The notes beneath the pieces are model-generated. The model saw nothing but the letters and a program-made list of their open reading frames with translations. It was not told the DNA's origin and did not search any database. Of a stretch of DNA of 64,000 nucleotides, positions 1 to 6,850 are shown one piece after another (within the stretch, counting starts at the first letter, position 1; each line of letters opens with the position of its first letter). This DNA comes from an uncultured Sphingomonadaceae bacterium (GTDB lineage Bacteria > Pseudomonadota > Alphaproteobacteria > Sphingomonadales > Sphingomonadaceae), in contig CALKUK010000016.1 in NCBI GenBank assembly GCA_937996655.1, positions 62,001 through 126,000 of the forward strand, written 5' to 3'. The position numbers and the translations under genes were made by a program.

Positions 1-149
1 TCCAGGGTCGGATCAAAGCCAAAGGCTGAACGGCTGTCCCCGAAGACGATCACATCATAATTGGCCGGGACAGGGGCGACCGGGCCGCCGCCTGACAAAG
101 GGCGCCGCAGGCTGAGCGCGAGCCCGCTGTCAAAGCCAAAGCTGGTCAT
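1..149 (-). CDS. Partial GDSL/SGNH-like protein, possible GTA head-spike fibre
   Basis: The gene reads leftwards off the window edge, so only its first 49 residues are visible. The ATG overlaps the stop of the spike-base gene by one base (TGATG), which implies translational coupling. Around residues 31-45 there is a hydrophobic strand followed by G-D-S (FGDSRSAFG), resembling block I of GDSL/SGNH esterases. Position directly after a head-spike-base homologue suggests a particle surface fibre or carbohydrate esterase. That role is inference, and the hydrolase call rests on one motif. Confidence 0.5.
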   Translation of the reverse strand, partial: MTSFGFDSGLALSLRRPLSGGGPVAPVPANYDVIVFGDSRSAFGFDPTL

Positions 150-415
150 CAGTAGAGTGCCAGAATGTCAGCCGCGGTCGTGCCCGTCGCGCGGACAAAG
201 CCCGGGCGGAACGGCAGCACAGAGCCAGATGGCACATTGCGGAAGGTCGCGTCTGCGGCCCCGTTCACGCCTCGCATCACGATATGGCCGCCGGTGCCGA
301 CATAAAGCGCCTTGGGCGTGGTAATGACAGGGTTGGTATCGTGCGGGACGATGGCGGCGGCGTCTTCGGCGGGCGAGGTCACGCTATCGGCAGACGCGGC
401 AAAGGGATCGGGCAT
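149..415 (-). CDS. Gene transfer agent head spike base protein (Rcc01079-like)
   Basis: This 88-residue protein has no signal peptide or membrane segment. Its C-terminal half (ALYVGTGGHIVMRG, then FRNVPSGSVLPF and VRATGTTAADILALY) matches my recollection of the family named after Rhodobacter capsulatus Rcc01079, the base of the RcGTA head spike. A GGAGG ribosome site lies five bases before the ATG. It follows the capsid gene and is coupled to the next gene by TGATG. In R. capsulatus the spike genes are outside the main structural cluster, so placement here is notable. No enzymatic function is expected. Confidence 0.7.
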   Translation of the reverse strand: MPDPFAASADSVTSPAEDAAAIVPHDTNPVITTPKALYVGTGGHIVMRGVNGAADATFRNVPSGSVLPFRPGFVRATGTTAADILALY

Positions 416-489
416 GGGGGCCTCCGTTCAGTTGAAAAGGGGAAGGAACGGCCTCTCCCCGCCCGAAGGCGCAGGAGAGGCCAGGCCAA

Positions 490-1557
490 TCAGCTCGCCG
501 AAAATTTCAGCAGCTTGATCGCCTCGGAGTTGGAGACGCTGCCCCCCACGCGCTTGGTCGCGTAGAAGTTCACGAACGGCTTGTTGGTGAAGGGATCGCG
601 CAGCACCGTTGTCTCGGCCCGCTCAGCGATCAGATAGCCCGCCTTGAAATTGCCAAAGGCGATCGACAGGCTGTTGGCCGCAATGTCGGGCATATCCTCC
701 GCCTCGATCACCGGATAGCCGAGCAGCGTGTTGGGCTGCCCCGCGACGAGCCCCGGCTGGAACAGGAAGGCGCCGTCGGTTGTCTTGAACTTGCGGATGG
801 CCGCCAGCGTTGCCGAATTCATCACCCAGGCCGCCCCCTGACGATAGGGCGCGCGCAGCGTATGGACGAGGTCGACGAGCTTGTCCTGCGGGTTGGTCGC
901 AAAGGCACCGGCAGCGCCGGTCGGCACATATTGCAGAACGCCAAAGGCGCGGCCTGCGTCACCGGTGATGACGGGCGTACCGGTCAAAAAGCCCTTGGGC
1001 CGGTTGGTGCCGCTGCCGGACACAAAGGCTGTACCTTCGGCCTTGGCAAATTCAGCCGCGATTTCTGCTGCGAGCCAGCCTTCGACATCGAACGCCGCAT
1101 CGTCGAGCATCGCCTGCGTCGCCGCCGGATTGGCATAGAGATCACCAAAGCTGGGCACGACTTCGTTGAACGTCGGGGTCCCCGTTTCCGGTCGCGCCTG
1201 CGTTTCGGACGCCCAGCCGGAGGCGACGCCGTTCTGCGTCACCAGCTTGCGATAACCCGCCGAGCCGACGCGCACGACATTGGCGATCTGGCGGATCGGG
1301 GAGGCGGCCTTCAACAGCGCATCGATATTGCCGTCAATCTCACGCGGGACGGCAAAGCCGCCATCGGGACCGGTCGTGCCCGAAAAGCTCTTCAGCTCCA
1401 CATCGGTGCCCCGCCGGACATAACCGTCGATAAAGGCAGCGCGCGCCGGGTCTTCGCTGCGGGCGCCCGACAGGGCGGGGCGGTTGGCGACAATGGGGGG
1501 CACTTCCACTGTGTCAAATGCCGCATCAAGGGCATCGGCCTTCACTTCATAGTCCAT
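490..1557 (-). CDS. HK97-fold major capsid protein of the gene transfer agent (g5-like)
   Basis: This 355-residue shell protein has the HK97-family layout: a short N-terminal arm of about 52 residues, then the mature-like start (VELKSFSG, GGFAVP), the SPIRQIANV segment and the P-domain/A-domain regions ending in YATKRVGGSV. The arm is short compared with the roughly 100-residue delta domain of phage HK97. The cleavage point near residue 52 is inferred, not visible. The start overlaps the protease gene by 16 bases and is preceded by GGAGAAA. Order after portal and protease fits RcGTA g3-g4-g5. Confidence 0.93.
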   Translation of the reverse strand: MDYEVKADALDAAFDTVEVPPIVANRPALSGARSEDPARAAFIDGYVRRGTDVELKSFSGTTGPDGGFAVPREIDGNIDALLKAASPIRQIANVVRVGSAGYRKLVTQNGVASGWASETQARPETGTPTFNEVVPSFGDLYANPAATQAMLDDAAFDVEGWLAAEIAAEFAKAEGTAFVSGSGTNRPKGFLTGTPVITGDAGRAFGVLQYVPTGAAGAFATNPQDKLVDLVHTLRAPYRQGAAWVMNSATLAAIRKFKTTDGAFLFQPGLVAGQPNTLLGYPVIEAEDMPDIAANSLSIAFGNFKAGYLIAERAETTVLRDPFTNKPFVNFYATKRVGGSVSNSEAIKLLKFSAS

Positions 1558-1970
1558 GCAGTTTCTCCTGTTTGGGGTTCGGGGGTTGGGAGGGGGCGTG
1601 TTTGGGGTTCACTTGCGATCACCCGCGCGAGCGGCTGCATCGGCTGGGTGACAAGGCTGACCTCGATGAGATCAAGCGCGTTGAGTTCCCGAAAAGGGCC
1701 GGAGCTGGCGGCGGCGCGGACGCGGTAGCCAAAGGACAGCCCCTGCCCGACAGGGACGGCCCGCCCGGTGATGGTGCCGGTGACGCGCAATCCGCGATCA
1801 TCCTCCACCAGCGTATCGACCGTGCCGATCCGGCGGGTGGCGTCATGACACCAGAAGACCGGGAGACCCGCCGCTGCGCCGTCAAACGCACCTTTGCGGA
1901 TGATGTCGCCGCCTCGGTCGGGATGGTCGAAAATCGCGGCATAGCCTGCAAAGCGAACGGTCACAGTCAT
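1542..1970 (-). CDS. HK97-family prohead protease of the gene transfer agent (g4-like)
   Basis: A 142-residue protease that would process the capsid scaffold arm during head maturation. The family pattern is visible: a strand-rich N-terminus (FAGYAAIFDHPDRGGDII), the catalytic-type histidine in FWCHDATRRIG around residue 42, and the serine in LIEVSLVTQP around residue 104. It is at the small end for the family. Its ATG overlaps the g3.5-like stop by four bases (ATGA), and it overlaps the capsid start, so protease and substrate are translationally linked. Confidence 0.9.
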   Translation of the reverse strand: MTVTVRFAGYAAIFDHPDRGGDIIRKGAFDGAAAGLPVFWCHDATRRIGTVDTLVEDDRGLRVTGTITGRAVPVGQGLSFGYRVRAAASSGPFRELNALDLIEVSLVTQPMQPLARVIASEPQTRPLPTPEPQTGETAWTMK

Positions 1971-2278
1971 TCGACCACCAGCCCGGCCAGCCCCAGCTTG
2001 ACCGCAAGGCCCAGCAGCAGCAGCGCGAGCGCCCCGCGCACAAGCCAGGCCAAAACCGCCTTCCGCACCGTCGTCTTGGCGTCACGCCAGGCGGACAAAA
2101 GTTCCCGCAATTCGGCCATGTCCTTGGCCGCATGGTCATCGGACAGGCCAAGCCGGGCGAGCGCCCGGGCCGCCCCAAGGTCTGACGCCTCCTCAATCAG
2201 CGCGCGCAGTGTCACCAGATCAGACCCGCGCGCCTCGGCTTGCGCGGCCAGATGGATGAGCATGTTGGAATTGGTCAT
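1967..2278 (-). CDS. GTA g3.5-like small protein (DUF6127 type)
   Basis: This 103-residue protein sits between portal and protease, the place of orfg3.5 in RcGTA. The first two thirds are charged and helical (possible coiled coil), and residues about 78-100 form one hydrophobic segment (AWLVRGALALLLLGLAVKLGLAGL). ATGA overlaps join it to both neighbours. Its molecular role is unknown; the hydrophobic tail would fit a head-assembly or membrane-associated accessory protein. The name rests mainly on position and general shape. Confidence 0.7.
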   Translation of the reverse strand: MTNSNMLIHLAAQAEARGSDLVTLRALIEEASDLGAARALARLGLSDDHAAKDMAELRELLSAWRDAKTTVRKAVLAWLVRGALALLLLGLAVKLGLAGLVVE

Positions 2279-3393
2279 TGGGCTGTCTCCGGCGGGGTGG
2301 AGGCGGCAAGGGGGGCGAGCCCGACGAGGGCGCGCTTTTCATCAGCGGTAAGAAAGTCGGCCGCTGTCACCTGCGCCCAAAGACGCTCTCGGTCTTCGCT
2401 GAGGGCGGGCACGCGGTCGGCATCGACACGCAGGGTTAGGCCAGCAAAGTGCGGCGACAGGCCTTCGGCAATGGCGTCCAGAATCTTTCCCGCCAGCGGC
2501 AGGATCGATTGCCGCCACAAAGCGCGATTGGCCTCACGGTAATTGGCGTAGGTCGCATCGCCCGGCAGGCCGAGCAGCACCGGCGGTACCCCAAAGGCGA
2601 GCGCAATGTCGCGCGCGGCGGCGGCCTTCAGCGCGGCAAAGTCCATGTCCGCGGGCGTCAGTGACAACGCCTGCCAGCGCAGCCCGCCTTCGAGCAGCAT
2701 GGGCCGGCCTGCATTTTTCGCGCCAGCAAAGCCTGCCGTCAGCTCCTCGCGCAGCCGGTCAAACTGTTCCGCCGACAATTGTTCCGCCGCCTCATGCACC
2801 AGAGCGCCGGAGGGCCGCGCCGCATTGTCGAGAAGCGCCTTGTTCCAGGTCATCGCCGCGCGGTGGACCGCCATCGGCCCAGCCGCTGCATCCAGACTGC
2901 CCAGACCATAATGGTCATCGAGCGGATGGTGCGTGCGGATGTGGATGACTTCGCCAGACGGCAGCAGCGTTGCGACATCGCCCGCCTTATACCGATAGGC
3001 AACTGGCCAGCCGCGCAGGTCCGCCTCCACCGAGACGCGTTCCGGCCGCAGAGCAAACAGCTCCACCGGCGCCCCCACAGGATCGGTCAGCAGCTGGACA
3101 TAGCCATTGCCGTGGAGGAGGAGCTGCGTCGCCAGCGTCTCCAGCAGCGCCTGCCCGCCCGAGGTGGCGGACACCAGCCGCCCTGCGTCCACGTCACTCG
3201 CAACAAAGGGAATGGATGCCACAGATTCCGCCACCAGCCGCACCGCACGCTGGGCAATGGCACAGCCGAGATAGAGCTCACGCAGTTGCGCTTCATAGGC
3301 GCGCGGCCATTCCCCGCTGATCCAATGCGCAACCCGCGTCAGCGCCGGACGCGCAGGCGCCTTCGCGGCCGATTTCCAGCCAAAGAGTTTCAT
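2275..3393 (-). CDS. HK97-family portal protein of the gene transfer agent (g3-like)
   Basis: The portal forms the dodecameric DNA entry ring at one head vertex. The 372-residue product shows portal-family features: an early helix with YLGCAIAQRAVRLVAESVASIPF, a LHGNGYV segment near residue 105, and the ALAFGVPPVLLGLPGDATYANYREA region near residue 300. An upstream in-frame ATG exists at 3405, but GGAG lies six bases before the ATG at 3393, so I prefer that start. It follows the large terminase by 76 bases and overlaps the next gene by ATGA. Confidence 0.92.
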   Translation of the reverse strand: MKLFGWKSAAKAPARPALTRVAHWISGEWPRAYEAQLRELYLGCAIAQRAVRLVAESVASIPFVASDVDAGRLVSATSGGQALLETLATQLLLHGNGYVQLLTDPVGAPVELFALRPERVSVEADLRGWPVAYRYKAGDVATLLPSGEVIHIRTHHPLDDHYGLGSLDAAAGPMAVHRAAMTWNKALLDNAARPSGALVHEAAEQLSAEQFDRLREELTAGFAGAKNAGRPMLLEGGLRWQALSLTPADMDFAALKAAAARDIALAFGVPPVLLGLPGDATYANYREANRALWRQSILPLAGKILDAIAEGLSPHFAGLTLRVDADRVPALSEDRERLWAQVTAADFLTADEKRALVGLAPLAASTPPETAQ

Positions 3394-3469
3394 GATGTTC
3401 TCCAAATGGGTTTGTTAGGTCGCTCCTCAACCTCCGCTTCAGGTGAGCGGTGTTGGAGGTTTTGGCGAA

Positions 3470-4789
3470 TTACAAAACCCGCACCCGAGGCGCGGCCTTG
3501 CCGAGCTTCACCATCAATTCTGTCACCGCCCACACCAGCGCATCGGCCCGGTCTGGGGAGCGGCCGGGCCCATGATAGGCCCCGCCAGTGCACAGGCCGC
3601 AAAGCTCATCCTCGAGTTCCGGAAATCGCCCCGCATGGCGGACCTTGCCGCGTTCATAGTGCGCGGCGACCGGCTCTGCCCGGGCGACTTTGCCGCGCGC
3701 CGCATGGACGAGGCGGACAGGAAGGGACGGCGCTGCGCCGCGCAGGACGCTGTCCACCATGTCGCCGCCATTATTGGCTTCGGCGATCACGCGGTCGGCG
3801 CCATGCTTCTCTGCGAGAGCGGCGACCTGGCGGGCCCAGCCTTCTGGCGAGGCGCCGGAAAGGCTCGCATCTTCCAGGATATAAGTCACCCCGTCTGCAC
3901 CCAGAGCGGCGGCGACAATCCCGCAGGCATCTCCGTTGCGTCCGGCGGGTGGATCGACGCCGATAATGGTTCGGGCGAGTTTGGGGAGGGCCGATGTCCG
4001 GGCCGCGTCCATCATCGCTCGCGTCCACAAGGCGCCGTCGACATCGTCAATCAGCTCCCCGTCCAGTTCCTGTCGACCAAGCCGCGTCCCGGCATAGACG
4101 GACTGCATGGCCGCCACGAACGGGTCGGCGAGATTGAGCGCATTGTCCGCCATCCGCCCCCTTGTGGTGACGACACCCTGTTCCGCCAGCAGCCGCCGGA
4201 TCAGCGGCACGGGGCGCGGCGTGGTGGTGGCAATGACCTGAGGGGCTGTGCCGAGCCGCAGGCTCATTGCCATATTGTCCCACACGGCATCGGCATTATC
4301 CCATTTGGCACATTCATCCGCCCAGGCGAAGTGATGTTCGGGGCCGCGCAATCCTTCCGGCTCGGCAGCCGAGTAGAGCTTGGCAATTGCCCCATTGGGC
4401 CAGACCAGGCGGTGCAAGGACGGCTCAAATTGGGGACGCATATCTTCTGGCGCGATGGACAAAAGCCCGCTTTCCCCCTCCACCATGATCGCGCGGGCGT
4501 CCGCCATGGTGGCAGCGACCAAAGCGATGCGCAGGCGGCCATCTGCTTCGGCCCGCGCGCGGACCCATTCTGCCCCCGTGCGCGTTTTGCCAAAGCCGCG
4601 CCCGGCGAGAAGCAGCCAGCAGCGCCAATCCTCTGTCGGTTCGGCCTGATCGGGGCGGCGCCAGAAGGACCAGTCAAACGCGATCTGGGCCAGTCTTTTT
4701 CCGTTCGACTTCAGCCATTTGTCGAGTCCCGCATCATCGAGATGAGCAACCTTCAGCGCATGGTCAGGTGGGTTAGGGCTTCGTGCCAT
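3470..4789 (-). CDS. Terminase large subunit of the gene transfer agent (g2-like)
   Basis: The DNA packaging motor and nuclease, 439 residues. A Walker A-type motif is visible near residue 62 (AGRGFGKTRTGAEW) and a Walker B-like HFAWADECAKW near residue 175. The nuclease half carries acidic positions such as GVDPPAGRNGDACG and the late SPDRADALVWAVTELM. In GTAs this enzyme packages host DNA by headful filling rather than at cos/pac sites; that is family knowledge. It overlaps the g1-like gene by 17 bases. Confidence 0.94.
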   Translation of the reverse strand: MARSPNPPDHALKVAHLDDAGLDKWLKSNGKRLAQIAFDWSFWRRPDQAEPTEDWRCWLLLAGRGFGKTRTGAEWVRARAEADGRLRIALVAATMADARAIMVEGESGLLSIAPEDMRPQFEPSLHRLVWPNGAIAKLYSAAEPEGLRGPEHHFAWADECAKWDNADAVWDNMAMSLRLGTAPQVIATTTPRPVPLIRRLLAEQGVVTTRGRMADNALNLADPFVAAMQSVYAGTRLGRQELDGELIDDVDGALWTRAMMDAARTSALPKLARTIIGVDPPAGRNGDACGIVAAALGADGVTYILEDASLSGASPEGWARQVAALAEKHGADRVIAEANNGGDMVDSVLRGAAPSLPVRLVHAARGKVARAEPVAAHYERGKVRHAGRFPELEDELCGLCTGGAYHGPGRSPDRADALVWAVTELMVKLGKAAPRVRVL

Positions 4790-5240
4790 GTCCAGCCTTC
4801 ACGCGCGCCTGCATATCGCGCAGCTTTTCTTCAACACGCGCCGCAATGGCCGCGCCATTATCTGTCTTGGCAGCCGCTTTGGGCGTCCTGCGCACTGCGC
4901 TGCGATGCATGGCGAGGAGGGCGAGAGCGAGCCGGTGTTTTTGCGCGCGCGACTTCAGCGTGGCGTCCGACACCCTGCCCGAAATGGTGCGCAGGGCCTC
5001 GGCCAGCAACTCCGCCTCCAGCCGGGCAAAGCCTTCCGACAGGGCGGCCTGCCAATCGCGGGCAAAATCAGGGTTTTTGCGCTTCAACGCATATGCCCGG
5101 TGCGACGGCACGCCTGCCTTGCGCGCAGAGGCGGCGACGTTGGACGTCAGCGCCAGATGATCCAGAAAGAGCTTACGGGCGCGGGCATCAAAAGCCGACG
5201 CACCGCTTTCCGCATCTGCACGCGGCTTGGCAAAGGCCAT
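4773..5240 (-). CDS. GTA g1-like protein, small terminase type
   Basis: First gene of the GTA transcription unit, 155 residues. The N-terminal third reads as a helix-turn-helix (FLDHLALTSNVAASARKAGVPSHRAYALKRKN), typical of small terminase DNA-binding domains, followed by long charged helices. The ATG is preceded by GGAGACACTCC. Homologous RcGTA gene 1 assists the large terminase in packaging. A promoter-like TTGACA and a palindrome lie about 95-125 bases upstream. Confidence 0.8.
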   Translation of the reverse strand: MAFAKPRADAESGASAFDARARKLFLDHLALTSNVAASARKAGVPSHRAYALKRKNPDFARDWQAALSEGFARLEAELLAEALRTISGRVSDATLKSRAQKHRLALALLAMHRSAVRRTPKAAAKTDNGAAIAARVEEKLRDMQARVKAGHGTKP

Positions 5241-5334
5241 GGAGTGTCTCCGGAAAAGGGGAGGGAGCGGGACGGGGCATGTGCCCTCGAGTCGTCCGCT
5301 TCAGTTCACCCCACCTGCCAGATCAGGAGATAAA

Positions 5335-5365
5335 TGTCAAGATATTTTTACCTATTTGGTAAAAA
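5335..5365 (-). promoter_or_regulatory. Candidate GTA promoter: TTGACA box next to an AT-rich palindrome
   Basis: On the minus strand a consensus TTGACA (-35 type, 5340-5335) lies about 95 bases before g1. Just upstream of it is a perfect inverted repeat, TTTTTACC-TATTT-GGTAAAAA, at 5345-5365. The region is sharply AT-rich against its GC-rich surroundings. No good -10 box is seen at 17-18 bases, which would fit activator-dependent transcription. RcGTA-type clusters depend on dedicated activators (GafA/GafYZ) and IHF; binding of any of these here is inference. Confidence 0.5.
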
Positions 5366-5384
5366 ATACACTCACGTCCCCAAC

Positions 5385-5477
5385 CCGTTCACCCTGAGCT
5401 CGTCGAAGGGTGGTCCTTCCTATCTTCGATGTTCGTCGCCCAGAAGGACGGCCCTTCGACAAGCTCAGGGTGAACGG
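5385..5477. repeat. REP-like palindromic element, copy A
   Basis: A 93-base imperfect palindrome with outer arms reading CCGTTCACCCTGAGC and its complement, and inner GTCGAAGGG / CCCTTCGAC and GTCCTTC / GAAGGAC pairs. Three relatives occur at 28984-29075, 45691-45776 and 46340-46431. It sits between the GTA promoter region and the flavodoxin-like gene and carries no ORF. Confidence 0.85.
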
Positions 5478-5503
5478 TTAGGGTGTGGGAAAGCGAGATT
5501 CCC

Positions 5504-5995
5504 ATGACCACCCTCCTCATCCTCTACCACAGCCTCACCGGCGGCAGCGAAGCGATGGCGCGGGCGGCGCTTTTGGGCGCACAACAGGAAACCGGCGTCA
5601 CCCCCCGGCTGGTGACCGCTGCCGAAGCGACCGCCGAAGATCTGATCGCCGCCGACGGCGCGATCTTCGCCTGCCCGGAAAACCTCGCCACTATGGCGGG
5701 CGTGATGAAGGATTTTTTTGACCGCGCTTATTATCCCGCGCTCGGGAAGATCGAAGGGCGACCTTATGCGACCATGATCTGTGCAGGGTCCGACGGAGAA
5801 GGGGCCGCGCGGCAAATTGCGCGCATTGCGACCGGCTGGCGGATGAAGGCGGTGGCCGAGCCCCTTATCCTCTGCACCCATGCCCAAACGCCGGAGGCCA
5901 TTCTTGCTTCCAAGACCCTCCCGGCGGAAGCGCTTGCCCGCTGCCAGGACCTCGGTCTGGCCATGGCAGCGGGGCTTGCAATCGGCGTCTTTTAA
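5504..5995 (+). CDS. Flavodoxin-fold NAD(P)H-dependent oxidoreductase-like protein
   Basis: A 163-residue cytosolic protein. The N-terminus (LLILYHSLTGGSEAMARAA) is a flavodoxin-type phosphate-binding loop that would hold FMN. Central segments (ADGAIFACPENLATMAGVMKDFFDRAYYP) match the flavodoxin_2/NADPH-dependent FMN reductase fold, and PYATMICAGSDGEGAARQ follows. I chose the ATG at 5504 because the family starts just before the first beta strand; a longer frame opens at 5483. The substrate is unknown. It is convergent with the MAPEG gene, ending ten bases from it. Confidence 0.75.
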   Translation: MTTLLILYHSLTGGSEAMARAALLGAQQETGVTPRLVTAAEATAEDLIAADGAIFACPENLATMAGVMKDFFDRAYYPALGKIEGRPYATMICAGSDGEGAARQIARIATGWRMKAVAEPLILCTHAQTPEAILASKTLPAEALARCQDLGLAMAAGLAIGVF

Positions 5996-6005
5996 GGCGG
6001 GCGCC

Positions 6006-6467
6006 TTAGTTCGACGGCACCGTTTCAGAAACCGAAAGATCAACCTCACTCGCCGGCTGAATCTTCCCAGCCGATGTATAAGGAATGGCGATGCAATAAG
6101 CGCCCAAACCGAGCAGCGTCAGCATGGAGATGATCGTGCCGATCGAGCGGCCCTTGCCAAGCGCGCCGCCATCCATGCCGATGCCATGGGCCACGCGGCC
6201 AAGGAAATAGACCGCGGCCACAGCCCAAAGCCAAGTCGGCGCCGCCCCCGGCGTGTTAGCGAGCTCAATCGCGGCAATCAGGATGAGCACAAAGGGTGTG
6301 TTTTCAATATAGTTGGCGTGCGCGCGCATCCGGCGGATCACCGCTTCATTGCCGCCATCACCAATGGAGACCTTTTGAGCTGTCCGTGCCTGCCCGCAGC
6401 GGATGGCGAGCCAGATATTGATAAGGGCGGCGACGCCTGCGAATGTCAAAGTTACGGGTAAAATCAT
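6006..6467 (-). CDS. MAPEG family membrane protein
   Basis: A 153-residue integral membrane protein with about four hydrophobic segments (near residues 2-20, 54-74, 78-98 and 115-135). The RMRAHANYIENTPFVLILIAAIE stretch is the characteristic MAPEG pattern, with the conserved N/E near helix 2. Family members conjugate glutathione or process eicosanoid-like lipids; bacterial members are mostly uncharacterised. The start at 6467 removes a 46-residue non-conserved extension and has a GGGGAAGAAG ribosome site. Confidence 0.85.
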   Translation of the reverse strand: MILPVTLTFAGVAALINIWLAIRCGQARTAQKVSIGDGGNEAVIRRMRAHANYIENTPFVLILIAAIELANTPGAAPTWLWAVAAVYFLGRVAHGIGMDGGALGKGRSIGTIISMLTLLGLGAYCIAIPYTSAGKIQPASEVDLSVSETVPSN

Positions 6468-6639
6468 GATCTTCTTCCCCTCCTGTTGGGTGAGCGGACC
6501 CTGCCACGCGGCGCCCGCGCTTGCAACCGCACGAAATTTGGCTATACGCGCGCCTTCGCTTGGGCGGCGTCCAGATTCGTTTTCGGATGCGGGTTTGCTG
6601 ACCAAGGTATGTGATCACTCAATCGAATAAGGTGCCGAG

Positions 6640-6819
6640 ATGGCCGTCCCTAAGAGAAAAACATCGCCGTCACGGCGGAACATGCGTCGCAGCCATGATG
6701 CGCTGACGGCCACCACCTTTCAGGAATGCCCGAACTGTGGCGAACTGAAGCTGCCGCACAATCTTTGCCAGGCCTGCGGCCACTATAATGGTCGCGAAGT
6801 CGTCGCAGCTGCCGACTAA
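6640..6819 (+). CDS. rpmF: 50S ribosomal protein L32
   Basis: A 59-residue protein starting MAVPKRKTSPSRRNMRRSHD, the invariant L32 N-terminus, followed by a four-cysteine zinc ribbon (CPNCG ... CQACG, residues 30-47). It binds 23S rRNA in the large subunit. It is followed 31 bases later by plsX, the common bacterial rpmF-plsX-fabH arrangement that ties ribosome production to fatty-acid synthesis. A relaxed GGTGCCGAG precedes the ATG. Confidence 0.97.
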   Translation: MAVPKRKTSPSRRNMRRSHDALTATTFQECPNCGELKLPHNLCQACGHYNGREVVAAAD

Positions 6820-6850
6820 ACCCGTCGCCTGAACCACAGGAGACGGGCAA

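Noticed and set aside
1..5240. An intact prophage
   Set aside because: No integrase, attachment sites, repressor, replication or lysis genes on the visible side, and gene order matches the RcGTA head-packaging genes.
5330..5352. A possible IHF site (TGTCAAGATATTT) near the GTA promoter
   Set aside because: At least two mismatches to WATCAANNNNTTR; too weak to list as a site although IHF involvement is plausible from RcGTA biology.
3443..5362. A 639-codon plus-strand open frame across the terminase and g1 genes
   Set aside because: It is antisense to clear terminase and g1-like coding sequence and its translation is Arg/Pro/Gly-rich low-complexity, typical of high-GC shadow frames.
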